From assembly GCA_009676745.1 (NCBI GenBank), contig CP046062.1:266001-330000 (forward strand): a stretch of 64,000 nucleotides of DNA. Direction: 5' to 3'. The notes under the pieces are model-generated. The model ran no database searches, was not told the origin of the DNA, and saw only the letters and a program-made list of their open reading frames with translations. Source of the DNA: Leuconostoc mesenteroides subsp. mesenteroides. Its GTDB lineage: Bacteria; Bacillota; Bacilli; Lactobacillales; Lactobacillaceae. This document shows positions 9,527 to 18,980 of this stretch, piece by piece (position 1 is the first letter of the stretch; each line of letters opens with the position of its first letter). The position numbers were made by a program, and so were the translations under genes.

Positions 9527-10564
9527 TCATTTAAATTGTTTAAGATATTCTTGATAACCAGATTCATCAATTACCCAATCTAATTCGCCAATATACTCAG
9601 CATTAGGATCATGGTAAGCAAATGCATGCTTGAATATGTACAACCCATCTGAATCATCAAATTCACCAACACCACCAAAATCGTATTCAACTTTGCCTAG
9701 TTCAAGGCCCCATTTCAGCATTTCGTATTGGATAGCAGCAGGACCATTATGCTTTCCAAATTCACGATATGAACCAGCGTACATGTACCAAATTTCATCG
9801 CCATAAGAGAATCCAAGGCCACTGGCAATGACTTGACCTTCGTAATGCGCTAGATAAACACGAAATAATCCCGTACCCGCCCATAATTTTTGCATGCGTA
9901 AAAAATAGTCGATTGGTCGATGGGTAATGCCATGGTTCTTCGCCATCGACACATATGTATCAAACATTGCGCGAATGTCTTCTTCGCTGTCACCACTTGT
10001 CACAGTGACCCCATCACGAAAAGCACGCCGAATGCCATTTCTGGTTTTTGGCTTAAAATGAAGCATTAATTCCTCTTCATTTGTAATGGGCTTAGCTCCT
10101 TCACCGCGCCCATCATAGTACAAAACAATATTCTTACGTGGTTGAATATTGCCATGCATTTGCTTAACTTGTTTATTTCTTGTTTTAAATCCAGCATCAA
10201 TATACTTTTGGTTTAACGCATCAGAATATGGCACCTCAGGATCCATACGTACTAAAAATACATTATCTGGTAAAGCTGCCAATGCTTCATCAATCATTGA
10301 CTTCATCAAATCAATATCCCCAATATCTGCTACTGGCCCTCGGCCAACGTATGCTAATAGCTTCCCAGGTACTGCTTCGACGGTCAAAACAGACATGGCG
10401 GCATCAATTTTTCCGTCAGTTTCATGGTAAACATAAATGTGTCCCCAGTTAGATTTCAGCTCTCCCCACAATGGATCTTGTGTCACTTGCCCACGAGGAT
10501 TTTCACGAACGAATTGCTGATAATCAGTTACTTTTTTGGAATCATCTAAATTTAAAATAGTCAT
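9527..10564 (-). CDS. femX: FemX/FemAB-family peptidoglycan bridge aminoacyltransferase
   Basis: 345-residue enzyme of the FemABX family, which moves an amino acid from aminoacyl-tRNA to the lysine side chain of lipid II to start the interpeptide bridge. Two GNAT-like domains are visible: LAYVGRGPVADIGD and RMDPEVPY in the first; the conserved KPKTRNGIRRAFRDGV, and YMYAGSYREFGKHNGPAAIQYEMLKWG with EYDFGGVGEFDD, in the second. No coiled-coil arm is evident, as in the monomeric Weissella FemX type. It follows rex by 6 bp. The bridge amino acid (Ala or Ser in these genera) cannot be read from the sequence. Confidence 0.9.
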   Translation of the reverse strand: MTILNLDDSKKVTDYQQFVRENPRGQVTQDPLWGELKSNWGHIYVYHETDGKIDAAMSVLTVEAVPGKLLAYVGRGPVADIGDIDLMKSMIDEALAALPDNVFLVRMDPEVPYSDALNQKYIDAGFKTRNKQVKQMHGNIQPRKNIVLYYDGRGEGAKPITNEEELMLHFKPKTRNGIRRAFRDGVTVTSGDSEEDIRAMFDTYVSMAKNHGITHRPIDYFLRMQKLWAGTGLFRVYLAHYEGQVIASGLGFSYGDEIWYMYAGSYREFGKHNGPAAIQYEMLKWGLELGKVEYDFGGVGEFDDSDGLYIFKHAFAYHDPNAEYIGELDWVIDESGYQEYLKQFK

Positions 10565-10570
10565 GTGAAA

Positions 10571-11221
10571 TTATAATCCTGTCGTAATCGAACCGTAGTT
10601 TTCGATGAAATAAACCAACGTCTGTAATTCATTTGTTAAGTCGACGTTTTGCACACGAACACCTGTTGGAACAGTCACACGTACTGGTGTAAAGTTCAAA
10701 ATACCTTTGACACCCGTTTCAACTAACTGATTGGTAATTTCTTGTGCGACACCTTGTGGAACCGTCAAAATAGCAATATTGATACGTTGTGCTGTTATTT
10801 GCTCTTGTAACTCTTCCATTGAATAAATTGGTACACCTGACAAAATTGTGCCTGTGCGCTTTTCGTCTGCATCAAATGCTGCTGCAATACGCATATTTGA
10901 TGATTGATGGAAGTTGAAGTTTAACAAAGCTTGTCCAAGATTACCAGCACCAATTAATGCCACATTAATCAAGCTGTCTTGGTCCAATACATTGGCGAAA
11001 AAATCTAAAAGCGCCTTAACATCATAACCATAGCCACGCTTACCTAGCGCACCAAAATATGAAAAATCTCGACGGATAGTTGCTGCATCGAACTTAATAG
11101 CTTCACTCAATTCTGATGAAGATATTCGTTCCTTGCCAGCATCATGTAAAAATGTTAGATAACGAAAATATATAGGTAGCCGCTTAGCAGTTGCACGCGG
11201 TATTTTAGGTTGTTGGGTCAT
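10571..11221 (-). CDS. rex: Redox-sensing transcriptional repressor Rex
   Basis: 216-residue NAD(H)-sensing repressor. An N-terminal winged helix ([36 protein letters not shown]) is followed by a Rossmann domain with [10 protein letters not shown] and the C-terminal domain-swap helix ([12 protein letters not shown]). It represses fermentation and redox genes when NADH is low. The ATG at 11219-11221 ([16 protein letters not shown]) has GGAGATAATT before it and is preferred to an in-frame ATT-region start at 11233. First gene of a rex-femX unit; a Rex-box-like sequence lies upstream, which would mean autoregulation. Confidence 0.95.
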
Positions 11222-11242
11222 AATTATCTCCATTAATTAAAC

Positions 11243-11292
11243 TTGTGAACTTTTGCATAACTAGTATACCATATATAAAAAGGTTTTAGCAA
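11243..11292 (-). promoter_or_regulatory. rex promoter and possible Rex operator
   Basis: Minus strand: TTGCTA (11287-11292), 18-bp spacer, TATACT (11263-11268). Just downstream, 11243-11260 reads TTGTGAA-N4-TGCATAA, a perfect left Rex half-site with a right half matching TTCACAA at 5 of 7 positions. Confidence 0.55.
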
Positions 11293-11318
11293 AAGATAGT
11301 GATGTTTTCACAATGATA

Positions 11319-12335
11319 TCAGGATTGTAACAATTCAAAATCTAATCCCGGATCCGTATTTAAATCTAAATCAGCAAAAATATTTTTCTTGTAGTTCCAA
11401 TAACCAGCAGCACCAATCATTGCCGCATTATCCCCTGTATACTGAATTGGAACAGGTATAAATTCTGTTTTTGGAAAATCGTTCAATAGTATGGTCAATT
11501 CTTCACGTAATTGAGAGTTTGCGGCAACACCGCCGGCTAATACAAAGCTTTTAACGGGAAAGTTTTCTAGCGCTCGTTTCGTTCGACCAATTAACGCATC
11601 CACAACAGCATTTTGAAAGCTTGTCGCCAAATCATCTTGGTTGATTGTCTCTTCTTTTTGGTTGGCGTGATGCACATAATTAATTACTGCACTCTTCAAA
11701 CCAGAAAAACTAAAATCATAGTTATCTTCATGTGCCATGGCAGTTGGAAATTTAATGGTTGGTTGACCTTTATGAGCCATTTCATCAATTGTTTTCCCAG
11801 CAGGATACGGCAAATTTAATAGACGCCCAACTTTATCAAAGCTTTCTCCAGCTGCATCATCACGTGTTTCACCAATGACTTCAAATTGGTTTTCTTCACG
11901 CATCAATACTAATTCAGTATGCCCACCAGAGACCATTAATGCCATCGCTGGATACTTAATCGGCTTGTTAAAATTTGCTGCCGCAATATGACCTGCTAAA
12001 TGGTTAACTGGAATGACCGGCAAACCATGCGCCAGAGCAAATGTTTTCGCCCCCATTAAACCAACTAATAAAGAACCGACTAGTCCCGGTCCATATGTTA
12101 CGGCAACCGCATCAAGCGCTTTTGGATCCACATGAGCCGTATTTAAAGCATCATCTAGTACTCGGGTAATCCATTCAATATGATGTCTGCTGGCTACTTC
12201 AGGCACAATGCCGCCAAAGCGTTGATGTGAATTGATTTGGGTAGCTACACTGTTGCTTAGAACAATGTGACCATCTTCAACAATAGCGACGCTTGTTTCA
12301 TCCGCACTTGATTCAAAGGAAATTATTTTAGTCAA
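11319..12335 (-). CDS. tsaD: tRNA N6-adenosine threonylcarbamoyltransferase TsaD
   Basis: 338-residue ASKHA-fold enzyme that with TsaB and TsaE transfers threonylcarbamoyl to A37 of ANN-decoding tRNAs (t6A). Family motifs are [13 protein letters not shown] at the start, the metal-binding HLAGH near residue 110 ([10 protein letters not shown]), SGGHTELV and [14 protein letters not shown]. The start is a TTG at 12333-12335 preceded by GGAGAAAAAAA, overlapping the end of the upstream rimI by 8 bp, which implies translational coupling. Last gene of tsaB-rimI-rimI-tsaD. Confidence 0.96.
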   Translation of the reverse strand: MTKIISFESSADETSVAIVEDGHIVLSNSVATQINSHQRFGGIVPEVASRHHIEWITRVLDDALNTAHVDPKALDAVAVTYGPGLVGSLLVGLMGAKTFALAHGLPVIPVNHLAGHIAAANFNKPIKYPAMALMVSGGHTELVLMREENQFEVIGETRDDAAGESFDKVGRLLNLPYPAGKTIDEMAHKGQPTIKFPTAMAHEDNYDFSFSGLKSAVINYVHHANQKEETINQDDLATSFQNAVVDALIGRTKRALENFPVKSFVLAGGVAANSQLREELTILLNDFPKTEFIPVPIQYTGDNAAMIGAAGYWNYKKNIFADLDLNTDPGLDFELLQS

Positions 12336-12738
12336 TTTTTTTCTCCATCATAATTGCATCATCACCATTTCTATAATACTTTTCGCGACGATAATACTCC
12401 GTAAATCCTAGCTTTCTATATAGTGCTTGAGCGGCACCATTTTGAGCTGATACTTCAAGCAAAAATCGCGTAACGTGTTTCATATTAAAAATGTGTTTAA
12501 AAATATTCTGTGCTACACCTTTTTTTTGATAGTCAGGATGCACTGCAACACTAACAATTTCAGCTTCATCAAGTATTGTTGTAACACCAACAAAACCGCC
12601 ATCCCCGATGAAATAAGTTGTCCTGGGACTAGCTAAATCATGTTCAAAAACACTTTTAGGCCAAGGGGATGATCCAAAAGCAGCATCGGCTATATGCCAT
12701 ATCAGGTCAATATCTTCAGTTGTTGCTCGTCGAATCAT
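12328..12738 (-). CDS. rimI: GNAT acetyltransferase RimI-like (second copy)
   Basis: 136-residue GNAT protein starting [21 protein letters not shown]. The acetyl-CoA pyrophosphate loop is [17 protein letters not shown], and the C-terminal [23 protein letters not shown] is characteristic of RimI, the N-alpha-acetyltransferase of ribosomal protein S18. The ATG at 12738 lies inside the end of the preceding rimI-like gene (23-bp overlap). A longer reading to 12771 has no ribosome site and adds residues outside the domain. One of two adjacent GNAT genes between tsaB and tsaD; which is the true RimI is not decidable by eye. Confidence 0.85.
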   Translation of the reverse strand: MIRRATTEDIDLIWHIADAAFGSSPWPKSVFEHDLASPRTTYFIGDGGFVGVTTILDEAEIVSVAVHPDYQKKGVAQNIFKHIFNMKHVTRFLLEVSAQNGAAQALYRKLGFTEYYRREKYYRNGDDAIMMEKKID

Positions 12739-13273
12739 CAAAGTGTAGTGCCATCGATACCGCATCTTCACGATTATCGAGGTAATATCCTTTCTTAATA
12801 CCTGTTCGCTTATAGCCTAGTCGCTCATATAATGCCAACGCGCCCTGGTTAGACACTCTAGCCTCCAAAGTCATTGATAACACACCTGTTTTTTTTGTAA
12901 ACGATTTTAGTTCTTGCATGAGTATCGTACCTAAGCCGCTATTTTGCCACACTGGTAATACAGCTATGTTGGTAATATGCATATCATGAATGTCAGTACG
13001 TAAAGCAGCACCAGCAAAACCAACAATTTGTCCACGTCGTTCAATGACTAAATATAATCGAACATGAGGTCGTGACAGTTCACTCACAAAATCACGTAAA
13101 AGCCACGGTGCTGAACCATTATAAACTGCTTCCTCAATTTTTATTAGCATATCGATATCTGACATCGTAGCTCGCCTTAATAAAAATGTGATTCCTTGCA
13201 CGTCAATAACTTTTTCGGTATATTTTGGCAAACTATTTAATAAATGCTTTGATTTTCTAAACTTCAAAAACAT
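12716..13273 (-). CDS. rimI: GNAT acetyltransferase RimI-like (first copy)
   Basis: 185-residue GNAT protein with a basic N-terminal extension of about 40 residues before the domain (LLRRATMSDIDMLIKIEEAVY). The CoA loop is VLPVWQNSGLGTILMQEL, followed by VSNQGALALYERLGYKRTGIKKGYY, again the RimI signature. The chosen ATG at 13271-13273 overlaps the end of tsaB by 17 bp, so the pair is probably translationally coupled; the ribosome site is weak. Role predicted as N-terminal acetylation of S18 or another protein. Confidence 0.85.
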   Translation of the reverse strand: MFLKFRKSKHLLNSLPKYTEKVIDVQGITFLLRRATMSDIDMLIKIEEAVYNGSAPWLLRDFVSELSRPHVRLYLVIERRGQIVGFAGAALRTDIHDMHITNIAVLPVWQNSGLGTILMQELKSFTKKTGVLSMTLEARVSNQGALALYERLGYKRTGIKKGYYLDNREDAVSMALHFDDSTSNN

Positions 13274-13967
13274 AGTTTTCTGGTTTATCCTCACCAGGAT
13301 GAGCAGCAATCCAGTTGAGCTCTGCTTGTGTTTTGCGTAGATAATTTGGATTAAAATCTTGAATATTCTTTGTAGGTGTTTTTTGCAACCCGAGTGCTAC
13401 AATACCCACTCCATCTGGTAAACTCTCTTCTGGCAACAAGATTTTTGCGCGTTCACCAAAAATTTCGTGCATTTCATCACTAAATTCCGACGTATCTCCC
13501 AAAAAAGTAACTGATTCGTCCCTTGTTTCCAAAAAAGTAAATAAATTTGTGATTGGCTGATGGGATTCAGTAAATATACTCTGACCATTTTGATATACAC
13601 CAGCAAAAACATTTCTATTACGGGCATTGAATAATGGTACTACTAGTCCGTCAGTTTTAACTTGTTCTGCTAAAATTGCTAAGCTGGAGACACCACATAA
13701 TTCGGCACCCAAAGTATCGGCTAACATTTTTGCTACTGTGACACCAATTCTTAATCCCGTAAACGATCCTGGGCCTTGGGCCACAACAATACGATCGATA
13801 TCTTGCAGTGCCCAGTTTTCAGAGGCTACGATATCTCGAATAGCTGGCAGCAACTGAATCGAATGATTCCGTGCGACATTAGTAGTAAAAACGTTTTTTA
13901 CGCTATTATTTTCTGCCAAACTCACTGTTAGTGGTTGGTTACTTGTATCAAATGCTAAAATCTTCAT
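13257..13967 (-). CDS. tsaB: t6A biosynthesis dimerization protein TsaB
   Basis: 236-residue inactive ASKHA paralog that dimerizes with TsaD for tRNA t6A formation. Motifs are ILAFDTSNQPLTVSL at the start, VAQGPGSFTGLRIGVTVAKMLA near residue 65 and CGVSSLAILA. It heads tsaB-rimI-rimI-tsaD. No Shine-Dalgarno sequence is present before the ATG (13965-13967), and a -10 box lies only 7 nt away, so a leaderless message is possible. Confidence 0.95.
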   Translation of the reverse strand: MKILAFDTSNQPLTVSLAENNSVKNVFTTNVARNHSIQLLPAIRDIVASENWALQDIDRIVVAQGPGSFTGLRIGVTVAKMLADTLGAELCGVSSLAILAEQVKTDGLVVPLFNARNRNVFAGVYQNGQSIFTESHQPITNLFTFLETRDESVTFLGDTSEFSDEMHEIFGERAKILLPEESLPDGVGIVALGLQKTPTKNIQDFNPNYLRKTQAELNWIAAHPGEDKPENYVFEV

Positions 13968-13974
13968 AAGTTTA

Positions 13975-13983
13975 ATTTTATCA
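13975..13983 (-). promoter_or_regulatory. Extended -10 promoter close to the tsaB start
   Basis: Minus-strand TGATAAAAT (extended -10) at 13975-13983 is separated from the ATG by 7 nt. No clear -35 is seen. Transcription would begin at or next to the start codon. Confidence 0.55.
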
Positions 13984-14051
13984 CAAATAATAAAACTTGA
14001 ATGAGAATTGTTATATTTATTTAGTAGTTGTAAAAATGATTATATACACAC

Positions 14052-14075
14052 AAAAAAGCGCCAACGGCGCTTTTT
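14052..14075 (-). terminator. ptsHI terminator
   Basis: Perfect stem AAAAAGCGCC / GGCGCTTTTT with an AAC loop, just past the ptsI stop codon and before tsaB. Confidence 0.9.
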
Positions 14076-14081
14076 ATACTA

Positions 14082-15797
14082 TTACTTTGTTGCTTCCTTA
14101 ACTAACGCAATTACTTCGTCATTTGTTTCAACGTCTAATGCCTTTTCAGCCAATACTTTCATATCAACTGTATTGAGCTTTTTCATCAAGGAACGAGTTT
14201 GCAAAACTGATGGCGCACTCATTGAAAATTCATCTAATCCCATACCCACCAATAGTGGTACCGCTACGGGATCACCTGCCATCTCACCACACATTGCGAC
14301 AAACTTGCCTTCTTTGTGCGCAGCTGAAATTACAGTATTAATTAATCGTAAAATAGAAGGATTATATGGCTGATACAAATACGCCACACGATCATTGCCA
14401 CGATCCGCAGCCATTGTATAAGCAATCAAATCATTCGTACCAATGGAGAAGAAGTCAACTTCTTTGGCAAATTTATCGGCTAAAATTGCTGCAGCTGGAA
14501 TTTCTATCATAATGCCCAACTTAATCTTACCCATAGCCACGCCCGCTTTTTCAAGCTTTTCACGTTCTTCAAGGTAAATCTTTTTAGCAGCACGGAACTC
14601 GCTTAGTGTTGCAATCATTGGGAACATAATCCATAAGTTGCCAAACGCAGACGCCCGTATTAATGCACGTAATTGTGTGCGAAAAATATCAGTCTGATCC
14701 AATGAAATACGAATAGCACGGTAACCTAAGAATGGATTTTCTTCTTCAGGTAATTTCCAATAATCAAGATGCTTGTCGCCACCAATGTCCATCGTACGAA
14801 CTGTAACGGGCTTGTCACCCATTTGTTCAACAACAGCTCTGTAAGCTTCAAACTGTTCATCTTCAGTTGGTAAATGATCAGACTCCATGTACAAGAATTC
14901 TGTTCGATACAAACCAACACCTTCAGAACCATTGTCTAAAACTGCTTGCATATCTTTTGGTGCACCAATATTAGCGCCAACGATAAATTCTTTACCATCA
15001 GCAGATACTGACTTTTCATCCTTCAACTTAGCCCACTCTGCACGTTGTGCAGAATAATCAGATGCCTTTTTTTGATAAGCAGCAAGTGTGTCAGCATCAG
15101 GATTAATAATTACATCACCTGTTAAACCATCAACGATAACCAAGTCGCCACTAGAAACTTCAGCTGTTGCTTGTTCAGAACCAACTACTGCTGGAATTTC
15201 CAAGGTCCGTGCCATAATTGAGGCATGAGCCGTCCGACCACCAAGATCAGTTAAAATACCCTTTACGAACTGACGATCAAGTTGCGCCGTATCAGAAGGC
15301 GTTAAATCCTTTGATACAAGAATTACTTCTTCATCAATCAATGCTGGATTAGGCAAAGAAATATTCAATAAGTGAGACAAAATGCGCTTCGTTACGTCAC
15401 GAATATCTGCAGCACGTTCTTGCATATATTCATTATCCGTCATCGCATCAAACATACTGATATACATGTCTGTGACTTCTTTAACAGCTTGTTCAGCGTT
15501 AACTTTGTCATCTTCTATTTTCTGTTGAATTGCACCAGACATTTCTGGATCAGCCAAAACCATTAGGTGTGCTTCGAATACTTCAGCCTCTGCAGCACCT
15601 AAACTTTCGGTTGCCTTTGCCTTTATCAATTTAACATCATCACTAGAAGCCTTCAAAGCATCGTCGACACGTGCTTGTTCAGCCGCCACATTTGTTATTG
15701 TTGTCTTCTCAAAAGACAAATCTGGATCAACTAACAAGTAGGCTTTAGCAATTGCTACGCCGTTACTTGCCGCGATTCCTTTGAAGTTTTTCGTCAT
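14082..15797 (-). CDS. ptsI: PTS enzyme I (phosphoenolpyruvate-protein phosphotransferase)
   Basis: 571-residue general PTS protein that takes phosphate from PEP and passes it to HPr. The phospho-histidine motif [21 protein letters not shown] lies near residue 190. The PEP-binding barrel carries [40 protein letters not shown] and the active Cys in [11 protein letters not shown] near residue 500. The start lies 1 bp after the ptsH stop, so the two are coupled. Length is normal. Confidence 0.98.
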   Translation of the reverse strand: MTKNFKGIAASNGVAIAKAYLLVDPDLSFEKTTITNVAAEQARVDDALKASSDDVKLIKAKATESLGAAEAEVFEAHLMVLADPEMSGAIQQKIEDDKVNAEQAVKEVTDMYISMFDAMTDNEYMQERAADIRDVTKRILSHLLNISLPNPALIDEEVILVSKDLTPSDTAQLDRQFVKGILTDLGGRTAHASIMARTLEIPAVVGSEQATAEVSSGDLVIVDGLTGDVIINPDADTLAAYQKKASDYSAQRAEWAKLKDEKSVSADGKEFIVGANIGAPKDMQAVLDNGSEGVGLYRTEFLYMESDHLPTEDEQFEAYRAVVEQMGDKPVTVRTMDIGGDKHLDYWKLPEEENPFLGYRAIRISLDQTDIFRTQLRALIRASAFGNLWIMFPMIATLSEFRAAKKIYLEEREKLEKAGVAMGKIKLGIMIEIPAAAILADKFAKEVDFFSIGTNDLIAYTMAADRGNDRVAYLYQPYNPSILRLINTVISAAHKEGKFVAMCGEMAGDPVAVPLLVGMGLDEFSMSAPSVLQTRSLMKKLNTVDMKVLAEKALDVETNDEVIALVKEATK

Positions 15798-15798
15798 T

Positions 15799-16068
15799 TT
15801 ATTCTGCTAGTCCTTCTGTAGCCATTGCTTCAGCAATTGTTGTCATAGCTGCTTCTTCATCAGCACCCTCAGTCTTGATAGTAACATCGGCGCCTTGACC
15901 AACACCCAATGACATTACACCCATGATTGACTTCAAGTTAACATCCTTACCTTGATATGACAAAGTAACATCTGAAGCGAACTTTGAAGCTGCTTGTACT
16001 AACAAAGTTGCTGGACGTGCGTGAATACCTGTTTCTGCGATAATATGAAAGTCTTTTGATTGTGCCAT
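15799..16068 (-). CDS. ptsH: Phosphocarrier protein HPr
   Basis: 89-residue HPr. His16 in [10 protein letters not shown] is the site phosphorylated by enzyme I. Ser47 in [12 protein letters not shown] is the HPr-kinase site that turns HPr into the CcpA co-repressor. RBS AAGGAGAATTTT precedes the ATG at 16066-16068. First gene of ptsHI; its Ser-phosphorylated form is predicted to act on the cre sites seen elsewhere in this window. Confidence 0.98.
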   Translation of the reverse strand: MAQSKDFHIIAETGIHARPATLLVQAASKFASDVTLSYQGKDVNLKSIMGVMSLGVGQGADVTIKTEGADEEAAMTTIAEAMATEGLAE

Positions 16069-16110
16069 GTTTAAAATTCTCCTTTGTGCTGTTAATCAGC
16101 TTCTGAATAT

Positions 16111-16139
16111 AGTTTATCAAAGCGCTTACAAAATATCAA
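16111..16139 (-). promoter_or_regulatory. ptsH promoter with a near-cre in its spacer
   Basis: Minus strand: TTGATA (16134-16139), 17-bp spacer, TAAACT (16111-16116). The spacer (16117-16130) holds a sequence one base off the cre consensus. Confidence 0.7.
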
Positions 16140-16210
16140 GTAAAATATTGCACAAACGACTGTTATATCAAGCACTAAAGCAAAAAACGCCTATTTAACG
16201 GCTTTCTTGA

Positions 16211-16224
16211 TGAAAACGTTTACA
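16211..16224. promoter_or_regulatory. cre site far upstream of ptsH
   Basis: TGAAAACGTTTACA is a full match to TGNAANCGNWNNCA. It lies about 70 bp upstream of the ptsH -35 box, where CcpA would more likely activate or serve another promoter than repress. Confidence 0.65.
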
Positions 16225-16289
16225 TTTGTTTTTTGTGCCCTTTTCTGAAAAATAGACCGTCCGTACTTGAAACAACTGATGTACACAAT

Positions 16290-16324
16290 AAAAAGCGTTA
16301 AACATCATCTGTTCAACGCTTTTC
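16290..16324 (-). terminator. Terminator of the M32 carboxypeptidase gene
   Basis: Long stem AAAAGCGTTAAACA / TGTTCAACGCTTTT with one mismatch region and TCATC loop, adjacent to the stop codon. Confidence 0.85.
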
Positions 16325-17815
16325 TTAATCAAAATTTTCATACAAACTATTAACAAAGTCTAACCAGTACTGTGGGTTTAACGGTTCTCCTGTCGCATCT
16401 TCCAATACTTTATTAGGGTCTACAGCGCCACCATATCGCCAAATATGCTCCTTACGCCATTCAAAAATTGGTGAATAATCTCCCGATTCAAAGATAGCTT
16501 TAAAATCTAAGGTTTTTGTCATGGTTGCTCTAAATTGAGCTGCATATAAATGACCAAGTGCGTAACTTGGGAAGTATCCAAACGATCCACCTGCCCAGTG
16601 AATGTCCTGTAATATACCAGTCAAATCATCTGGTACTTCTAAACCAAGATACTCTTTATATTTCTTATTCCATAGGGCTGGCAGATCACTTATATCAACA
16701 TTATCGTTAAAAATTGCCTTTTCAATTTCATAACGAATAATGATGTGCAGAGGATAAGTTAACGGATCCGCTTCCGTACGAATCAGTGTGGCTTCAGTTT
16801 TTAACCATGCTTGATAAAATTGATCGAAGTCAATGTCATCAAATGTCGGTGCCACAGCTGCTTGTAACTTTGGATATTCGACTGCCCAGAATTCTTTTGA
16901 TCTTCCAATCATCACTTCATTAAACAATGACTGTGATTCGTGAATACTCATACTAATCGGCAAAACGGAACTTACGTCATCGTACTTAGAATCAACATTT
17001 TGTTCAAAAAGTCCATGACCTGCCTCGTGGAGAATACCTAGAACTGCCATTTGAAAATTATTTTCATCCCAACGTGTGGTGATACGAGCATCATCACGAT
17101 TTAAAGCTTCCATAAATGGGTGAATCGTATCATCTAGCCGACCTTTATCTATGTTATAACCCAATCTTTGTGCAGCCGCCATAGCATATTTACTTTGCTG
17201 TAACTTAGTAACCTTACGACTTAGAAATTCATCACTGGGCATCGAATCACTAGCTGACAATTTGTGACGTAATGTTGTGATGCCATGCTTAACTTGATCG
17301 AATACTGCATCCAATTTTTCGACAGTCAGTCCCGGTTCATATTGATTTAATAAAACATCGTATGGTGTTTTTTCATTTTTTTGCCATAGTGGAATGAACT
17401 GCTTCAAATAGCTAATAATTCGTTCCAAATATGGCTGATACACTTTGTAATCGTTAGCCTCACGCGCTCTTGCCCAAAAATCTTGCGCTTCCGAAAGTGT
17501 TTTCTGAAAAGCGATAAAATCTTGTTCAGGAATATTACCTGTCATATCAAAATCTCTACGTGCCTTTTGAAGGACAATATGACCCAGATCATCTAATGAT
17601 GAATCATCAGCTTCTAAATCTTCTAATATGTTTTTTCGAGCGGTTCCTGTTGAAACTTGAAATAGCTTTTCGGCCAGATAAGCGTCCATCTCTGCTCGAA
17701 AATGTCCTGCATCCTTTGGCATTCCAGTCAAAGCATCCCAACCTGAAAGTGCAGCTATTTGTGTCAAAATAGTCTGCTCTTTAACTGAATCAAATAAATC
17801 ATGTTGTGTCGTCAT
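16325..17815 (-). CDS. M32-family metallocarboxypeptidase (Taq carboxypeptidase type)
   Basis: 496-residue cytoplasmic zinc carboxypeptidase that trims peptides from the C terminus. The metal site HEAGH is at 263-267, followed by the family segment SIHESQSLFNEVMIGRS. The C-terminal block GGSFGYFPSYALGHLYAAQF is diagnostic of M32. Length matches the family (about 500). Monocistronic, with a terminator after it. Confidence 0.95.
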   Translation of the reverse strand: MTTQHDLFDSVKEQTILTQIAALSGWDALTGMPKDAGHFRAEMDAYLAEKLFQVSTGTARKNILEDLEADDSSLDDLGHIVLQKARRDFDMTGNIPEQDFIAFQKTLSEAQDFWARAREANDYKVYQPYLERIISYLKQFIPLWQKNEKTPYDVLLNQYEPGLTVEKLDAVFDQVKHGITTLRHKLSASDSMPSDEFLSRKVTKLQQSKYAMAAAQRLGYNIDKGRLDDTIHPFMEALNRDDARITTRWDENNFQMAVLGILHEAGHGLFEQNVDSKYDDVSSVLPISMSIHESQSLFNEVMIGRSKEFWAVEYPKLQAAVAPTFDDIDFDQFYQAWLKTEATLIRTEADPLTYPLHIIIRYEIEKAIFNDNVDISDLPALWNKKYKEYLGLEVPDDLTGILQDIHWAGGSFGYFPSYALGHLYAAQFRATMTKTLDFKAIFESGDYSPIFEWRKEHIWRYGGAVDPNKVLEDATGEPLNPQYWLDFVNSLYENFD

Positions 17816-17921
17816 ACATAGCTCCTATTAGAATATTTTTATTTAATCATTATTTTATCATTTCATTTGAAGAAATGTGTCATCATTAATCATTATTTAG
17901 AAAACTGTCTTAATTAAAAAC

Positions 17922-17957
17922 AAAAAAAAGAACTATACCTGTTAACAGATTTAGTTC
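17922..17957 (-). terminator. Terminator of the tdk-prfA-prmC-tsaC unit
   Basis: Minus-strand hairpin GAACTAAATCTG / CAG-GTATAGTTC, imperfect, followed by eight U. Just after the tsaC stop. Confidence 0.75.
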
Positions 17958-17966
17958 CCACTATTT

Positions 17967-18980
17967 TTAGTTTTGAAATTCCTGATTCCCAGCTGCTTTG
18001 CCTAAACGGTTATTAAAGGCTTTACCAATACCAACCGGTGCCATCTTTTGAACATAAATCGTGTTTATCTGACGATCATCATCATAGAAACGTAATCCAG
18101 CAAATAATTGTTCAGTAGCAGTCTCTAAAGTGCTTCCTAATGACCACGCTTGACGATTCGTTAATGCCATTTTTTCAATCATATCATCTTGAGCCATTAC
18201 AACATCATTTAAACTAAGTACTTGCTTCAAGTCTAAGGCATCTAATTCGTCAAACATCACAACATTTTTATCTGGCGCATAGTGACGATATTTCATGCCC
18301 GGTGCCTTGGGTGTTACATTGCTCGCAACAGATTCTGTACTAGTTGCATCAATGACCTTCATTTGTAAGATTTCTTCAAGCTGTGGTTGAATCACTGCGC
18401 CTGGTCGTAAAATAATCGGTGTCGTTGTCGACATATCGATAACTGTCGACTCAACACCTACTTGCGTTGGCCCATCATCAACAATACCGGCAATTTTATT
18501 TTGCATATCATGCCACACATGCTGTGCTGTTGTCGGAGATGGCTTTCCTGATGTATTTGCACTTGGCCCAACAATCGGTACACCAGCAGCGCGAATTAGT
18601 CTACGTGTCGCGTCGTTAGCAGGTAAGCGAAAGGCGACTGTTTGTAATCCACCAGTCACCAGCATAGATACCTTCCCTGGTTTGATAGGTAGGATAATAG
18701 TTAATGAACCTGGCCAAAAATGGTCCATCAATCGCCTAGCTTGAACAGAAATAGTTACAAATTCATCCAATTGTGTCGCGTCTGCTACGGTCATAATCAA
18801 AGGATTATCTGCAGGTCGTCCTTTAGCGACAAACACTTTTTTAACTGCTGATTCATTCGTTGCATCAGCTCCCAGTCCGTAAACTGTTTCTGTTGGAAAA
18901 GCAACTAATTCGCCGTGTTGGATCAGTTGACTAGCTTCTTCAATATCATTTTTAGTGGTTTCAAAAAGTTTTGTTTTCAT
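17967..18980 (-). CDS. tsaC: L-threonylcarbamoyladenylate synthase (Sua5/TsaC)
   Basis: 337-residue enzyme making threonylcarbamoyl-AMP from threonine, bicarbonate and ATP, the first step to t6A that TsaB/TsaD (also in this window) complete. The N-terminal YrdC domain shows LVAFPTETVYGLGADA, KGRPADNPL, FWPGSLT and GPSANTSGKPSPT. The C-terminal Sua5 domain (about 210-330, after PGMKYRHYAPD) makes it the long, two-domain form. Its start overlaps prmC by 4 bp (ATGA). Confidence 0.95.
   Translation of the reverse strand: MKTKLFETTKNDIEEASQLIQHGELVAFPTETVYGLGADATNESAVKKVFVAKGRPADNPLIMTVADATQLDEFVTISVQARRLMDHFWPGSLTIILPIKPGKVSMLVTGGLQTVAFRLPANDATRRLIRAAGVPIVGPSANTSGKPSPTTAQHVWHDMQNKIAGIVDDGPTQVGVESTVIDMSTTTPIILRPGAVIQPQLEEILQMKVIDATSTESVASNVTPKAPGMKYRHYAPDKNVVMFDELDALDLKQVLSLNDVVMAQDDMIEKMALTNRQAWSLGSTLETATEQLFAGLRFYDDDRQINTIYVQKMAPVGIGKAFNNRLGKAAGNQEFQN

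Noticed and set aside
16185..16205. GCC/GGC hairpin with U-run upstream of ptsH as a terminator
   Set aside because: Stem of only three G-C pairs with an 8-nt loop; too weak to call as a terminator.
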